A stretch of DNA of 64,000 bases from Gordionus sp. m RMFG-2023. Taxonomy: Eukaryota; Nematomorpha; Gordioida; Chordodea; Parachordodidae. The notes beneath the pieces were generated by a model that saw only the letters and a program-made list of their open reading frames with translations, did not search any database and was not told where the DNA came from. The stretch spans positions 20,834,846-20,898,845 of the forward strand of contig NC_088779.1 of NCBI RefSeq assembly GCF_954871325.1, written 5' to 3'. Shown one piece after another: positions 27,701 to 35,343 of this stretch; the stretch's first letter is position 1; each line of letters opens with the position of its first letter. Position numbers and translations under genes: made by a program.

Positions 27701-30700
27701 TAAAAAAAGATCCATTTATTTTATAATAAGGCATTATAGGGAAAATATCTATATTTTATAGAGAATTGAATTAAAACCAAAAATACCAAATAAAATGAAT
27801 TATACATAATAAAGGTAGTAAATTCGCCCGTCATTCCCTAGAGGGACAAGTCGTAACAAAGTAGGCCCTCTTGAAAGAAGGCCTATTACATATAGCTTAA
27901 ATAATCCTATAATAGAGCGTTTCATTTACACTGAAAAGGTGAATTATGTAAAAATTTATAAAGAATAATTAAAAAAATTTACACAAAAAATTTCGATGAT
28001 CATAAAGTAATTTTTTTATCCACTATTTTTTGGTATGTTGGATAAGTCAATTTAAATGATGTCGACAGATAGTCGATATATTTTAAAAATATGGTTGAAC
28101 TAATCTGATATTAAAAAATGATACATCGGGAAAAATATGAATTGCAAATAATTGCTTGTCAAATTTATTAATATTTTTTTTTAGCAAAAATGGAAATCTA
28201 AAAAAGAAATCCTTTAAGGAAATATTTCATGAGCCTGTACATTTTTAAAATCCAATAAAATTTGGCAAAAAACTGATCATATTTATTTATACTAATTAGT
28301 AATTACAGCTCAAAACCATGAATAAATAAATTAAGGTTTTATATTAAAAAATAGCACCCATTTGTAATTCAAGTGAATCATGCGATAGTTAATTAGGTCT
28401 ACATATATATATTTAAAATATTTAAATAAAAAATTTTTTATGTAATTTTGAATAACTAAAATTATCAAGGATAAATTATAAAATTAAAATAAAGTAAACA
28501 AACACAAAATGTATATAGGCATATTATGCCATATAAATATTAAATTCCATGACCTTAAATGTGTTATGATTAAAAGCAAGAGGTACCCAAATTAATATTT
28601 TTTGGTCGAGATGCAATTGGCGAATAGGCTTGGCCTGATATAACTGATAGTTAATTTTTTTATTAAATTTGGTGTTTTAAAAAATATTCATAATTATTTA
28701 AGTGCAAGGTTATTTATAAATTTTAGGGCTGTGCCGGTATTAAATATCGGATCGCCACCGATATTTAGCGTTTTCCAAAAATATTAGATCGGGCCTATAC
28801 ATACTACCGATCCGATCTTTTTACTTTTCTTTTTTTTATTATTTTATGTATATTTATTTTACATTAATAATATTTTCTAAATAATTTTTTTAAACAATGG
28901 AAATGCAACAAAACACCCATTAAATTTTATTTATTTTAAATCTTTTTAAATAATAAGGCTGATTTTATTATTTATACTTTAAATAATAGGATTTTTTTAA
29001 ATATGGCATCTGAATTAAGGAAATATTTTACAAAAGACAAAGATAATAAAATACGTTATCTGCGGAATTTTAATTTCACGGGGAATTCATTTAATACTAC
29101 CAATATCCGTAATTAAAATTATTGTAGAAATAAAAAAATTAAATTCATAATTCGATTTTTTGCATAAAAAATCTTGATTTTTTAATTACATTTGGTTCAA
29201 AGGGGGTTAGTAAAAAATCAAAATAAATATCGGATCGGTTTTGAACCAATATTGGATCGGAGAAAATATGAGGATCGGCACAGCCCTAATAAATTTATTC
29301 AAATGTTTGGGATATCTATCTATTAATAAAAATAATTATATTTAATTCCTATAAATTGAACTGTTTTCACTTTGCGTTTAATTAAATAATCTATTTTAAA
29401 TGTTTTGCTAATTGCCAAACCTTAATTTTGCGTTTAAAAAAACCTCAAATAATTTTATGATTTTTCCCCCTATTTAAAAAAAGTATATCAATTAGTTTTG
29501 AATAAACAGTATTATATAGAGGTAAATATATTAAATAACTATTATATTAAATTTAAAAAATATATTTATTCATGTCAAAAATTAAGAATAATTTTAAATG
29601 GAACAAAGGAAATTGCAAAAAATTTTTTACAAAAAGCATTTAGAATTTCCAGGAAAATTGATCAAAACTGCTTGAGCATTCTCAAAATATTTTGTTAAAA
29701 ATCTTCATTCTTTTGCAGATTTTTTAATTTGAGCAGTTTTTGCTCTGGGTATTTTTTTTAAAAATTTTAATATTCATTTGCTTTAGTTTATTCTGCTTTG
29801 GAGGGTTCATCCAAAGCCAAAAATCCTTTTAAAAAATAATAAATGAAAGAAAGAATTTGATTTCATAAATTTAAATTAATTAATATAAAAATAAAACTAT
29901 GACTTTGGACACATCCTAAATTGTAATAAGAGTCACTATATATAAATCATTTTTTTATTTCGTAATATTACATATTTTATAAGTTTAATTAAAAAATACA
30001 TTAAAATAAAAATAATAACAAAACCAACTGTTAAAATAAATTATAAACATTAAGCTGGCAGGTAAATAAAATAAAAAAATATGGGTGGGTGATTTAAAAT
30101 TTTTTAAAACAAGTAGGTGTGCTGGTTGGGTAAAACCCACCGTTGCAGAACTCTAGTCTAAATCTTTCTGCCATCTATGAGAAAAATCTCCAAGCTAATA
30201 TTATTTAGCAACCTTTTTTATAAATTGAGTCATTTAACAATACTAGTCATTTAATAGTAGACTAGAAAAAATGGCATAATAATAAACATGGTCTATTTGG
30301 GGAATTTATGTTCTTAAAGTTCTGCTCAGTCCAAATAAAAAAATTTAATTTTGACAAATTATAATGTTTCTGGTGGTAAAAATATTTTTTATGAATTTTT
30401 ACTAAATGTGTCACTTTTATTAACCATACAAAAAAACAAAAATGTGCTGAGTTTAAGATATATTTATAGCAGAAATGAAAATTTCACAGTGAAATAAGTA
30501 TACATAAGCAAAATTACAGCTGATTTATGTAACAATTAATCTCATCACATTACTCAACACTGTTTCCTACTATTTACTTGATTTTGTATTTATACATAAA
30601 AATGGTTAAAGCAGTGATATTGTTCAATCTTTGTGGTTATTATAAAATGAGATAGAAACTTACAACTTTGCCCAAAGACCTAAAAAAAATTATATACCAA

Positions 30701-31685
30701 TCAAGGAATAGGTTTGACAAATATTTAAAAAACATTTAGAAAATGAAGTTTCTTCTTGTTTTTCAAAATATAATGCTAATTAGAAATAATTGGTTATAAA
30801 GATGTGTTTAATTTATATTTTTTAATGAAAAATCTTAAGCCAGGTTCAGGTCTAAAATAAAAAAATTTTCAAGCTAGGAAGGGCAACTAATTGTAAAATG
30901 CTTAATTATCTTCAATGAACCCTTCTATTGTGTCCAAAGCAAAAGAAATTTGGATGCTAGATGTTGCCTGATAGAAGTGGAGGAAACTAATCCCAAAGAT
31001 AAGTTGGAATAAAGCAGTAGACATTGACATGGAAATGCTAATTAAACTAGTGGTGATTGCCAGGTCCATGGGTAATCAAAAATGACTAGATAATTATATA
31101 TTAAAATTCAAGCATATATATTTTTTAAAAATTATTAAGCTTAATTCTAAGTAAAACAAAAAATGATATTAGCAAAAAAACAAAAACTATTGCAACATAT
31201 CTAATTATTATGTAAATAAAATATAAAAAAAATAATTATAAAATATTAATCTTCACAAAAATAAGTCAATATATAAATAAGCCATAATATTCTCATTTTT
31301 AGATCTAGCTTATTATATTTTTGAGTAATCTGTTATAAATAAATGAGAATATCAAGCTTTTAAAAATAAGTTTCAGAACTAAATAATACAACGTTAATTG
31401 CTGTACCTGAATATTTAATAGCTTGATAAAATGCTTCACTTTGGGTATATTGAAAAGAGCATAAGCATCAGAATTTCTTCTAATTTCCTTTAATACATCT
31501 TTATTCGTCTGCAATTCATTTAAACATTTGACAGCTTCCTAAGCAAGAATATATGAAACTTAATATCTATCTTTGAGTAAATATAATGATCTTACTTCAT
31601 AATCTCCAGAATAACCGTGGTGCATACTTCTGGCGTAGAATTTGAATACTTTATTCTTCAGATTTATTACACATCTTTTTTGCAT
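12750..31685 (-). CDS. FPGS: Folylpolyglutamate synthase, 16 exons
   Basis: Adds glutamates to tetrahydrofolates (ATP-dependent, cytosol and mitochondria), keeping folates in the cell for one-carbon metabolism. Exons, high to low: 31685-31596, 31538-31407, 23901-23783, 23026-22912, 22518-22441, 20901-20840, 19805-19703, 19243-19166, 17458-17320, 16484-16413, 16090-15993, 15568-15516, 15352-15280, 15208-15145, 14585-14429, 13029-12750. All junctions are GT-AG and every phase matches, giving 570 residues (human about 587). Seen: P-loop GTKGKGTT (88-95), [12 protein letters not shown] (115-131), VEVGIGG-type segment (184-190), IDHVIVLGD (211-219), [10 protein letters not shown] with the family's conserved lysine (228), FYLDGAHT (350-357), FNCTEDRD (388-395), C-terminal VTGSLYLV. 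No stop or frameshift inside. The two longest introns carry transposons. Identity is certain; exact boundaries are from eye alone. Confidence 0.95.
13312..13499. mobile_element. Palindromic MITE copy in FPGS intron 15
   Basis: About 188 bp, from TGTTGTTAAACAGCTC to GGTTCAACAACACTA, with facing inner arms GCCTGGAGATTTTT and AAAATCTCGAGGC. Same family as 10868-11036. Confidence 0.7.
13500..13825. mobile_element. Probable hAT-type MITE in FPGS intron 15
   Basis: Contains GTCAAGCCCGAAATTTTTTG near 13529 and GGCCCAACCCAG near 13542, and ends near 13815 with GCCTGCAGGTCTCAGAT. Terminal words of the form GACCTGCAGGC are shared with 38935-38955. The left terminus and a target duplication were not found, so borders are approximate. 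Confidence 0.4.
17590..18800. mobile_element. Possible hAT-like relic in FPGS intron 8
   Basis: Starts with TGTTGTAAACGAACACG followed by GAACACGTTCGTGAACG, and near 18740 has AACGTGAACGTTTCG. Such short, self-complementary GAACG-type words are common at hAT ends. No transposase part seen; borders are rough and the call is weak. Confidence 0.3.
20955..22235 (+). mobile_element. hAT transposon relic in FPGS intron 5
   Basis: The left side (20955-21120) has repeated GAGCCTGAACC and GAGCCCGAACCC words. Inside, about 21690-21770 reads [13 protein letters not shown], the end of a BED zinc finger, and 21838-21990 reads a hAT C-terminal block: ILDYWQNQS, then ILAVLAT, a stop, and [15 protein letters not shown]. 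In intact hAT transposases this block reads ...ATSVSVERCFSR. At least two in-frame stops and the loss of the whole catalytic centre show an inactive, internally deleted copy. Confidence 0.7.
25724..25929. mobile_element. Palindromic MITE copy in FPGS intron 2
   Basis: About 205 bp from GGTGTTGTTAAACGGCTGG to ACGCAACATTATA, with the central GGCAGAAAGGTTTGGACTTC and ATTTCGAGGCTTAGGTAATA arms of the family. More diverged than the 10868 copy. An open frame across it is incidental. Confidence 0.6.
26334..27676 (-). mobile_element. hAT transposon relic with 8-bp target duplication, FPGS intron 2
   Basis: Terminal repeats CAGAGTTGTTAACGCTCC at the left and GGAGCG...CTCCTTAACTCTG at the right, flanked by ATACTAAG and ATTCTAAG (8 bp, one difference). 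GC-rich subterminal runs of GAGCGGCGCTCC type occur at 27540-27670. On the minus strand near 27240-27110 the reading [11 protein letters not shown], one stop, FSKVSNFNK is a BED zinc finger of a hAT transposase. The rest of the transposase is gone. A second, smaller hAT MITE (26634-26983) is inserted inside. Confidence 0.75.
26634..26983. mobile_element. 350-bp hAT MITE nested in a hAT element
   Basis: Twelve-base terminal repeats TAGAGATCTGCA and TGCAGATCACTA (one mismatch when inverted) and a perfect 8-bp target duplication ATTTTGGT at 26626-26633 and 26984-26991. Just inside each end are GCCCGGCCCG-type GC-rich runs. The TAGAG start, 8-bp duplication and absence of coding capacity make it a non-autonomous hAT element. 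Confidence 0.88.
27750..27900 (+). pseudogene. Nuclear copy of mitochondrial small-subunit rRNA 3' end (NUMT)
   Basis: 27831-27873 carries TTCGCCCGTCATTCCCTAGA and then AAGTCGTAACAAAGTAG, the universally conserved 3' end of small-subunit rRNA in its short mitochondrial spacing (CGCCCGTC then AAGTCGTAAC about 15 bases later, against about 100 in nuclear 18S). The following GGCCCTCTTGAAAGAAGGCC fits the terminal helix 45 hairpin. It lies inside FPGS intron 2, so it is a mitochondrial DNA insertion and not a working rRNA. The left border is uncertain. Confidence 0.7.
28724..29288. mobile_element. 565-bp hAT element with perfect terminal repeats, FPGS intron 2
   Basis: Perfect inverted ends TAGGGCTGTGCCG and CGGCACAGCCCTA, perfect 8-bp target duplication ATAAATTT at 28716-28723 and 29289-29296. 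Subterminal CGGATCGG words repeat on both sides. Near 29000 the plus strand reads [18 protein letters not shown] and later NTTNIRN, the start of a BED zinc finger, so it is an internally deleted derivative of an autonomous hAT element. Confidence 0.88.
30155..30245. mobile_element. Palindromic MITE, half copy, FPGS intron 2
   Basis: From TCTAAATCTTTCTGCCATCT through ATCTCCAAGCTAATATTATT to CATTTAACAATACTA: the right half of the palindromic family. Directly before it, 30120-30155 (GGTTGGGTAAAACCCACC, GCAGAACTCTAG) looks like the end of another hAT element. Confidence 0.55.
31596..31685 (-). other. FPGS: FPGS exon 1: possible mitochondrial presequence with a second start
   Basis: Exon 1 encodes 30 residues starting [20 protein letters not shown], rich in Lys/Arg with hydrophobic residues and no acidic residue, followed by a second in-frame methionine at residue 21. 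The region homologous to the cytosolic enzyme begins only after the second methionine ([12 protein letters not shown] in exon 2). In mammals FPGS makes mitochondrial and cytosolic forms from alternative starts; the same layout is inferred here. Confidence 0.65.
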
Positions 31686-32221
31686 AAAATAATGACATAA
31701 CGTAAACAAAATAAATCAAGTATGAGATGATCAAGTTTGATCTGCCTTGCCTTATTATTATTTTGAATTTCGTGCTACAAATCAACTAAAATTATTATTT
31801 TTAATTATTACATTTCCAATGTTTAATTCATTCCTAAACCTTAAATTATGTATTACTTGTCTATTATAAGTAATGGTTATAGTGGCCTAATACTAATTTA
31901 AAAATTTTATCAATACTTTATAATAATTTAATTTTAATATTTTCGTTACTTTTTTTACTTTAATTATAAATAGCATATTTATCAAGAACAATTACTTCTT
32001 TCGGCAAATATTTATTATATATTTATAAGAATCCTATCTTAATATCACCATAAAATAACGTCTAGCTTATGTAGAAATAAATAAATTGTTTGTCCATTTA
32101 ATTATATTTATTACTTAAGATATGATACAAATATGGAGAATGACACAATAATAATGGTATTTTTTGCTCTATAAGTCATGCTTATATTTTATTGTGAATA
32201 TTATGCTTCAGTTCTTTGAAT
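31686..32221. promoter_or_regulatory. 5' flank of FPGS, ancestral FPGS-RPA2 intergenic region (left part)
   Basis: 536 bases between the FPGS start codon and the LTR element. With 35175-35343 on the other side, this made up a divergent intergenic region of about 0.7 kb before the LTR element arrived. It should contain the FPGS promoter; no specific motif can be named in this AT-rich sequence. Confidence 0.45.
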
Positions 32222-35174
32222 ATAGGTGTAGTAATACCAACTACTAATTATAAACAATACGACCACTGATTTATATTTCAATTTATTTTTGATATCAAAT
32301 TTTATTTATTGTTTTTTCGAATGTTCGATTCTATTTTTAATATACAATATACATAAATAATCATTTATTAATTTATTACATTTCCTTCAAACAATTTAAA
32401 GTTAGATTTCTTCAATAAACCTCTTTGTAGGTTTACGGGTTCTTGATGAGCAACGTAATGTGGTATTTGTATTTGTGTTTGTATTTGCTTCATTCACTGG
32501 CACAACCATTTCTGTAACTTCCAAAGAACTTTCATGATTTGGGATAACTAAACGATTTCTTAACTGATCTGCATGCTTCCGTAATGTTTTCCCGGAAGAT
32601 TCAACAATATAAGAATAAAGTTCTATTCTTTCTTTAATTACTCCCTCTCTCCAACCATTGGTATTTTCATTATTTAACCATATAGGTTGTGAGATTTCAA
32701 ATTCTCTTTCCTTTGAATGTAAATCATGATGAAGGCTTTGTTTATCATTAGCTCTTACTATTTCGTGTTCGGCATTTGGTCGGATCCAATCCAAACTTGT
32801 TTTCAATTGCCTCCCAAACATAATTTTAGCAGGAGATCTGCCTGTGGAACTATGCTCTCCCAATCGGTAGGTTGTTAAAACCTGTGTCATAGCTTCTTCG
32901 GGATCGCTAATTGAATCTCTCGTTGCATAATACCGACCTTTCAAAGTTCGTACTGTACGTTCAGCTAATCCGTTAGTTTTTGGATGATAGGGTGCTGAAC
33001 GTATATGACGTATGTTATTTAAATCACAATACCTACGAAATTCCCCTGATAAGAATTGTGGTCCTTTGTCTGACACACTGTACTTGGGTATTCCAAACCT
33101 AGCAAACCATTTATTTAGTCGTTTTATCATAGCATCAGCAGAGGTATTCTGCATTAGATCAACTTCTAACCATGGTCTATTTTTCTGGCATCCAGAACAT
33201 ATTTTGATAAAATTTTCTATATCAACATCACATCTGGGCCACCAACAATACAATCTAAAAATAGATTTCATTACATTTTCCCCAGGATGTCCCCAGTGAA
33301 TCATTCCTAACACTGCATTTCTTAATTTATTAGGAATAACCAATCTCCCATTCCATTCTATAATATCACGATTGACAGAAAGCTCTTCCCGTCGATTATA
33401 AAAATTAACTATTTCTTTATCTTTATGACGATCAAAGTTTCGCCAACTTTGCTGAATATGTATTGCTACTTTTTTTAATATTAAATCTTGCTTCGACTCT
33501 TTTCGTAGAATATTTTCTGACAATTGCATATCATCTAAATTAATACTTCGAATATCCAAAGCATGTTTAGAATCTTGATTCTCTTCCGAAATTTCTTGGT
33601 GTTTATTAATCAAATCTCGAATTCTAGGATCTAGTGTTATGCAACATTTTTCTTTTTCAATATTGTTGACCAAATTGCGTACTTGTTTAATCATAACCTG
33701 ACGAGGCATTTCTAAATTGAATGCTATAATCCATGGTAATCCGATAAGAGGCACCCCAGTTGTATTCATTATTACCACTGGTAGAGTCCTTGTCTGTGAT
33801 CCAATCCTAACATTGACTTGGGTCTCGCCCTTGACGTCTAACGGATGATCACCATATGCAGTCAATGGACTGGTTGGCCTAATTTTTGGTCGCCCAATAC
33901 TTGTCCATATATCAATTCCTATCAATGACGCTTGTGCACCAGTGTCAAAATCAAATTCAACATCTAACCCATTTATCTCTGCAGTTAGTTTTGCTCGATT
34001 CTCTCGATTTTGTTGAATCTTCCAAATATTATGAATAGAATCACTTGATGACACTCTTATATAATTTAAATTCTTTGATTTACAGCAAACTGCAAAATGA
34101 CCAATTTTTTTACATTTATTACATGCCGCATTTGTAGCTGGACATCTCACTTCTCGGTTATGAATAAAACCACATTTATAACATTTAAGTTTATTATAAT
34201 CTTTATCATTATTATATTTGTAGTTATTATTCTCTTTATCAAATGTATTATTATACTTGACTTTATTATAGCCTTTATCAATTGTAGTCGTCGTTTTTAT
34301 TGGATGTTTATAATTACTATCATTATCATTTCTTTTGTTATTAACATTTATCTTATTAACAACTGGCATATTTTTATTTGCCATTTCTTTATCTGCTCGC
34401 TCAGAAGCTAATGCCAGATCAAGAATAAATTGAGAAGTCAGTACATTATTATCTCTATCAAGACCGTCGGGATATAGAGCTCTAAGATCTCTTTCCAATC
34501 CCGGTATTTCCATGCCAACCATAAACTGATCACGTAAACGCTCGTCAATATCATTAAGATAATGACAACGCTTTCCAATTGTTCTAATTTTATTTGCAAA
34601 TTCAGTTATGGTTTCAGTTGTTCTCCGTAATCTAACGAAATCAAATCTAGAAGCAAAAGCTGTTGACGTCGGTTTAAATAGTTTAAAACATATTGACTTA
34701 ATTTCCTTAAAAGATAAAGTTTCGATCGAATCAGGATAACAAAAACGGTCCACCAACTCAATATTCTTATTGCCAAAAAATGTTAAAAATATATCTTTAT
34801 ATTGACATTCAGATGGGCTTACGTTTTTTAACCGAAAACTGGCTTCCCATTGAGAAAAATATCTGTGAATAGAAGTATCCAACTCGAATTTATCAAATTT
34901 AATCGTAGATAAATCCGCTATTTTTTTTGAATCTCCATTTAAGGAATTATTTTCTCCACTTAAGGAATTATTATCTCCATTTAAGGAATTATTTTCTCCA
35001 TTTATCGTCGCCATTTGTAGTAATACCAACTACTAATTATAAACAATACGACCACTGATTTATATTTCAATTTATTTTTGATATCAAATTTTATTTATTG
35101 TTTTTTTGAATGTTCGATTCTATTTTTAATATACAATATACATAAATAATCATTTATTAATTTATTACAATAGG
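32222..35174 (-). mobile_element. Young compact LTR retrotransposon (Ty3/gypsy type), looks unbroken but not a full set of parts
   Basis: Two 154-bp LTRs (32227-32380 and 35016-35169) differ at a single position and are flanked by a perfect 5-bp target duplication ATAGG (32222-32226, 35170-35174). On the minus strand, one open frame fills almost the whole interior. A purine-rich tract abuts the downstream LTR and a TGGCGACG primer-binding site starts two bases inside the upstream LTR. One LTR difference points to a recent insertion. The parts I can name are Gag, zinc knuckle, protease and integrase, so it probably moves with help from a fuller relative. Confidence 0.92.
32402..35014 (-). CDS. 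Gag-protease-integrase polyprotein of the compact LTR element
   Basis: An 870-codon open frame from the ATG at 35014. In order: a short tandem Asn/Gly/Ser-rich repeat (about residues 4-26), a Gag-like region (about 35-230), two zinc-knuckle-like Cys/His clusters (near residues 280-315), an aspartic protease with DTGAQAS and a downstream IGLPWI segment (about 350-450), the integrase zinc-binding part with H-x-GHPG and C-SGCQKNRP (about 570-625), integrase core residues in VSDKGPQFLSGEF and APYHPKTNGLAER, and a C-terminal tail. The frame is intact in this copy. The fossil belongs to a recent family. Function in the host is not suggested. Confidence 0.85.
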   Translation of the reverse strand: MATINGENNSLNGDNNSLSGENNSLNGDSKKIADLSTIKFDKFELDTSIHRYFSQWEASFRLKNVSPSECQYKDIFLTFFGNKNIELVDRFCYPDSIETLSFKEIKSICFKLFKPTSTAFASRFDFVRLRRTTETITEFANKIRTIGKRCHYLNDIDERLRDQFMVGMEIPGLERDLRALYPDGLDRDNNVLTSQFILDLALASERADKEMANKNMPVVNKINVNNKRNDNDSNYKHPIKTTTTIDKGYNKVKYNNTFDKENNNYKYNNDKDYNKLKCYKCGFIHNREVRCPATNAACNKCKKIGHFAVCCKSKNLNYIRVSSSDSIHNIWKIQQNRENRAKLTAEINGLDVEFDFDTGAQASLIGIDIWTSIGRPKIRPTSPLTAYGDHPLDVKGETQVNVRIGSQTRTLPVVIMNTTGVPLIGLPWIIAFNLEMPRQVMIKQVRNLVNNIEKEKCCITLDPRIRDLINKHQEISEENQDSKHALDIRSINLDDMQLSENILRKESKQDLILKKVAIHIQQSWRNFDRHKDKEIVNFYNRREELSVNRDIIEWNGRLVIPNKLRNAVLGMIHWGHPGENVMKSIFRLYCWWPRCDVDIENFIKICSGCQKNRPWLEVDLMQNTSADAMIKRLNKWFARFGIPKYSVSDKGPQFLSGEFRRYCDLNNIRHIRSAPYHPKTNGLAERTVRTLKGRYYATRDSISDPEEAMTQVLTTYRLGEHSSTGRSPAKIMFGRQLKTSLDWIRPNAEHEIVRANDKQSLHHDLHSKEREFEISQPIWLNNENTNGWREGVIKERIELYSYIVESSGKTLRKHADQLRNRLVIPNHESSLEVTEMVVPVNEANTNTNTNTTLRCSSRTRKPTKRFIEEI

Positions 35175-35343
35175 GAATATAGCTATTAGTGTATATCTTC
35201 ATAATGGTTGGGATTTAGCGCATGTTTATTTAATTCAAATAAAAAAACATTCATTCAAAAATCCCGCAAAAACAAAATATATGTGGAACCAACAATGTAT
35301 ATATTAACTAATTAATTATTCCCTTAATTCAGTTATAGCAAAC
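35175..35343. promoter_or_regulatory. 5' flank of RPA2
   Basis: 169 bases between the LTR element and the RPA2 start codon. It probably holds the RPA2 5' UTR and proximal promoter. No motif recognised. Confidence 0.4.

Noticed and set aside
27486-27734. 82-codon minus-strand open frame with Ala/Arg/Glu-rich segment
   Set aside because: Produced by the GC-rich subterminal repeats of a hAT element.
33012-34411. Plus-strand open frames of about 95-104 codons
   Set aside because: Antisense shadows of the compact LTR element.
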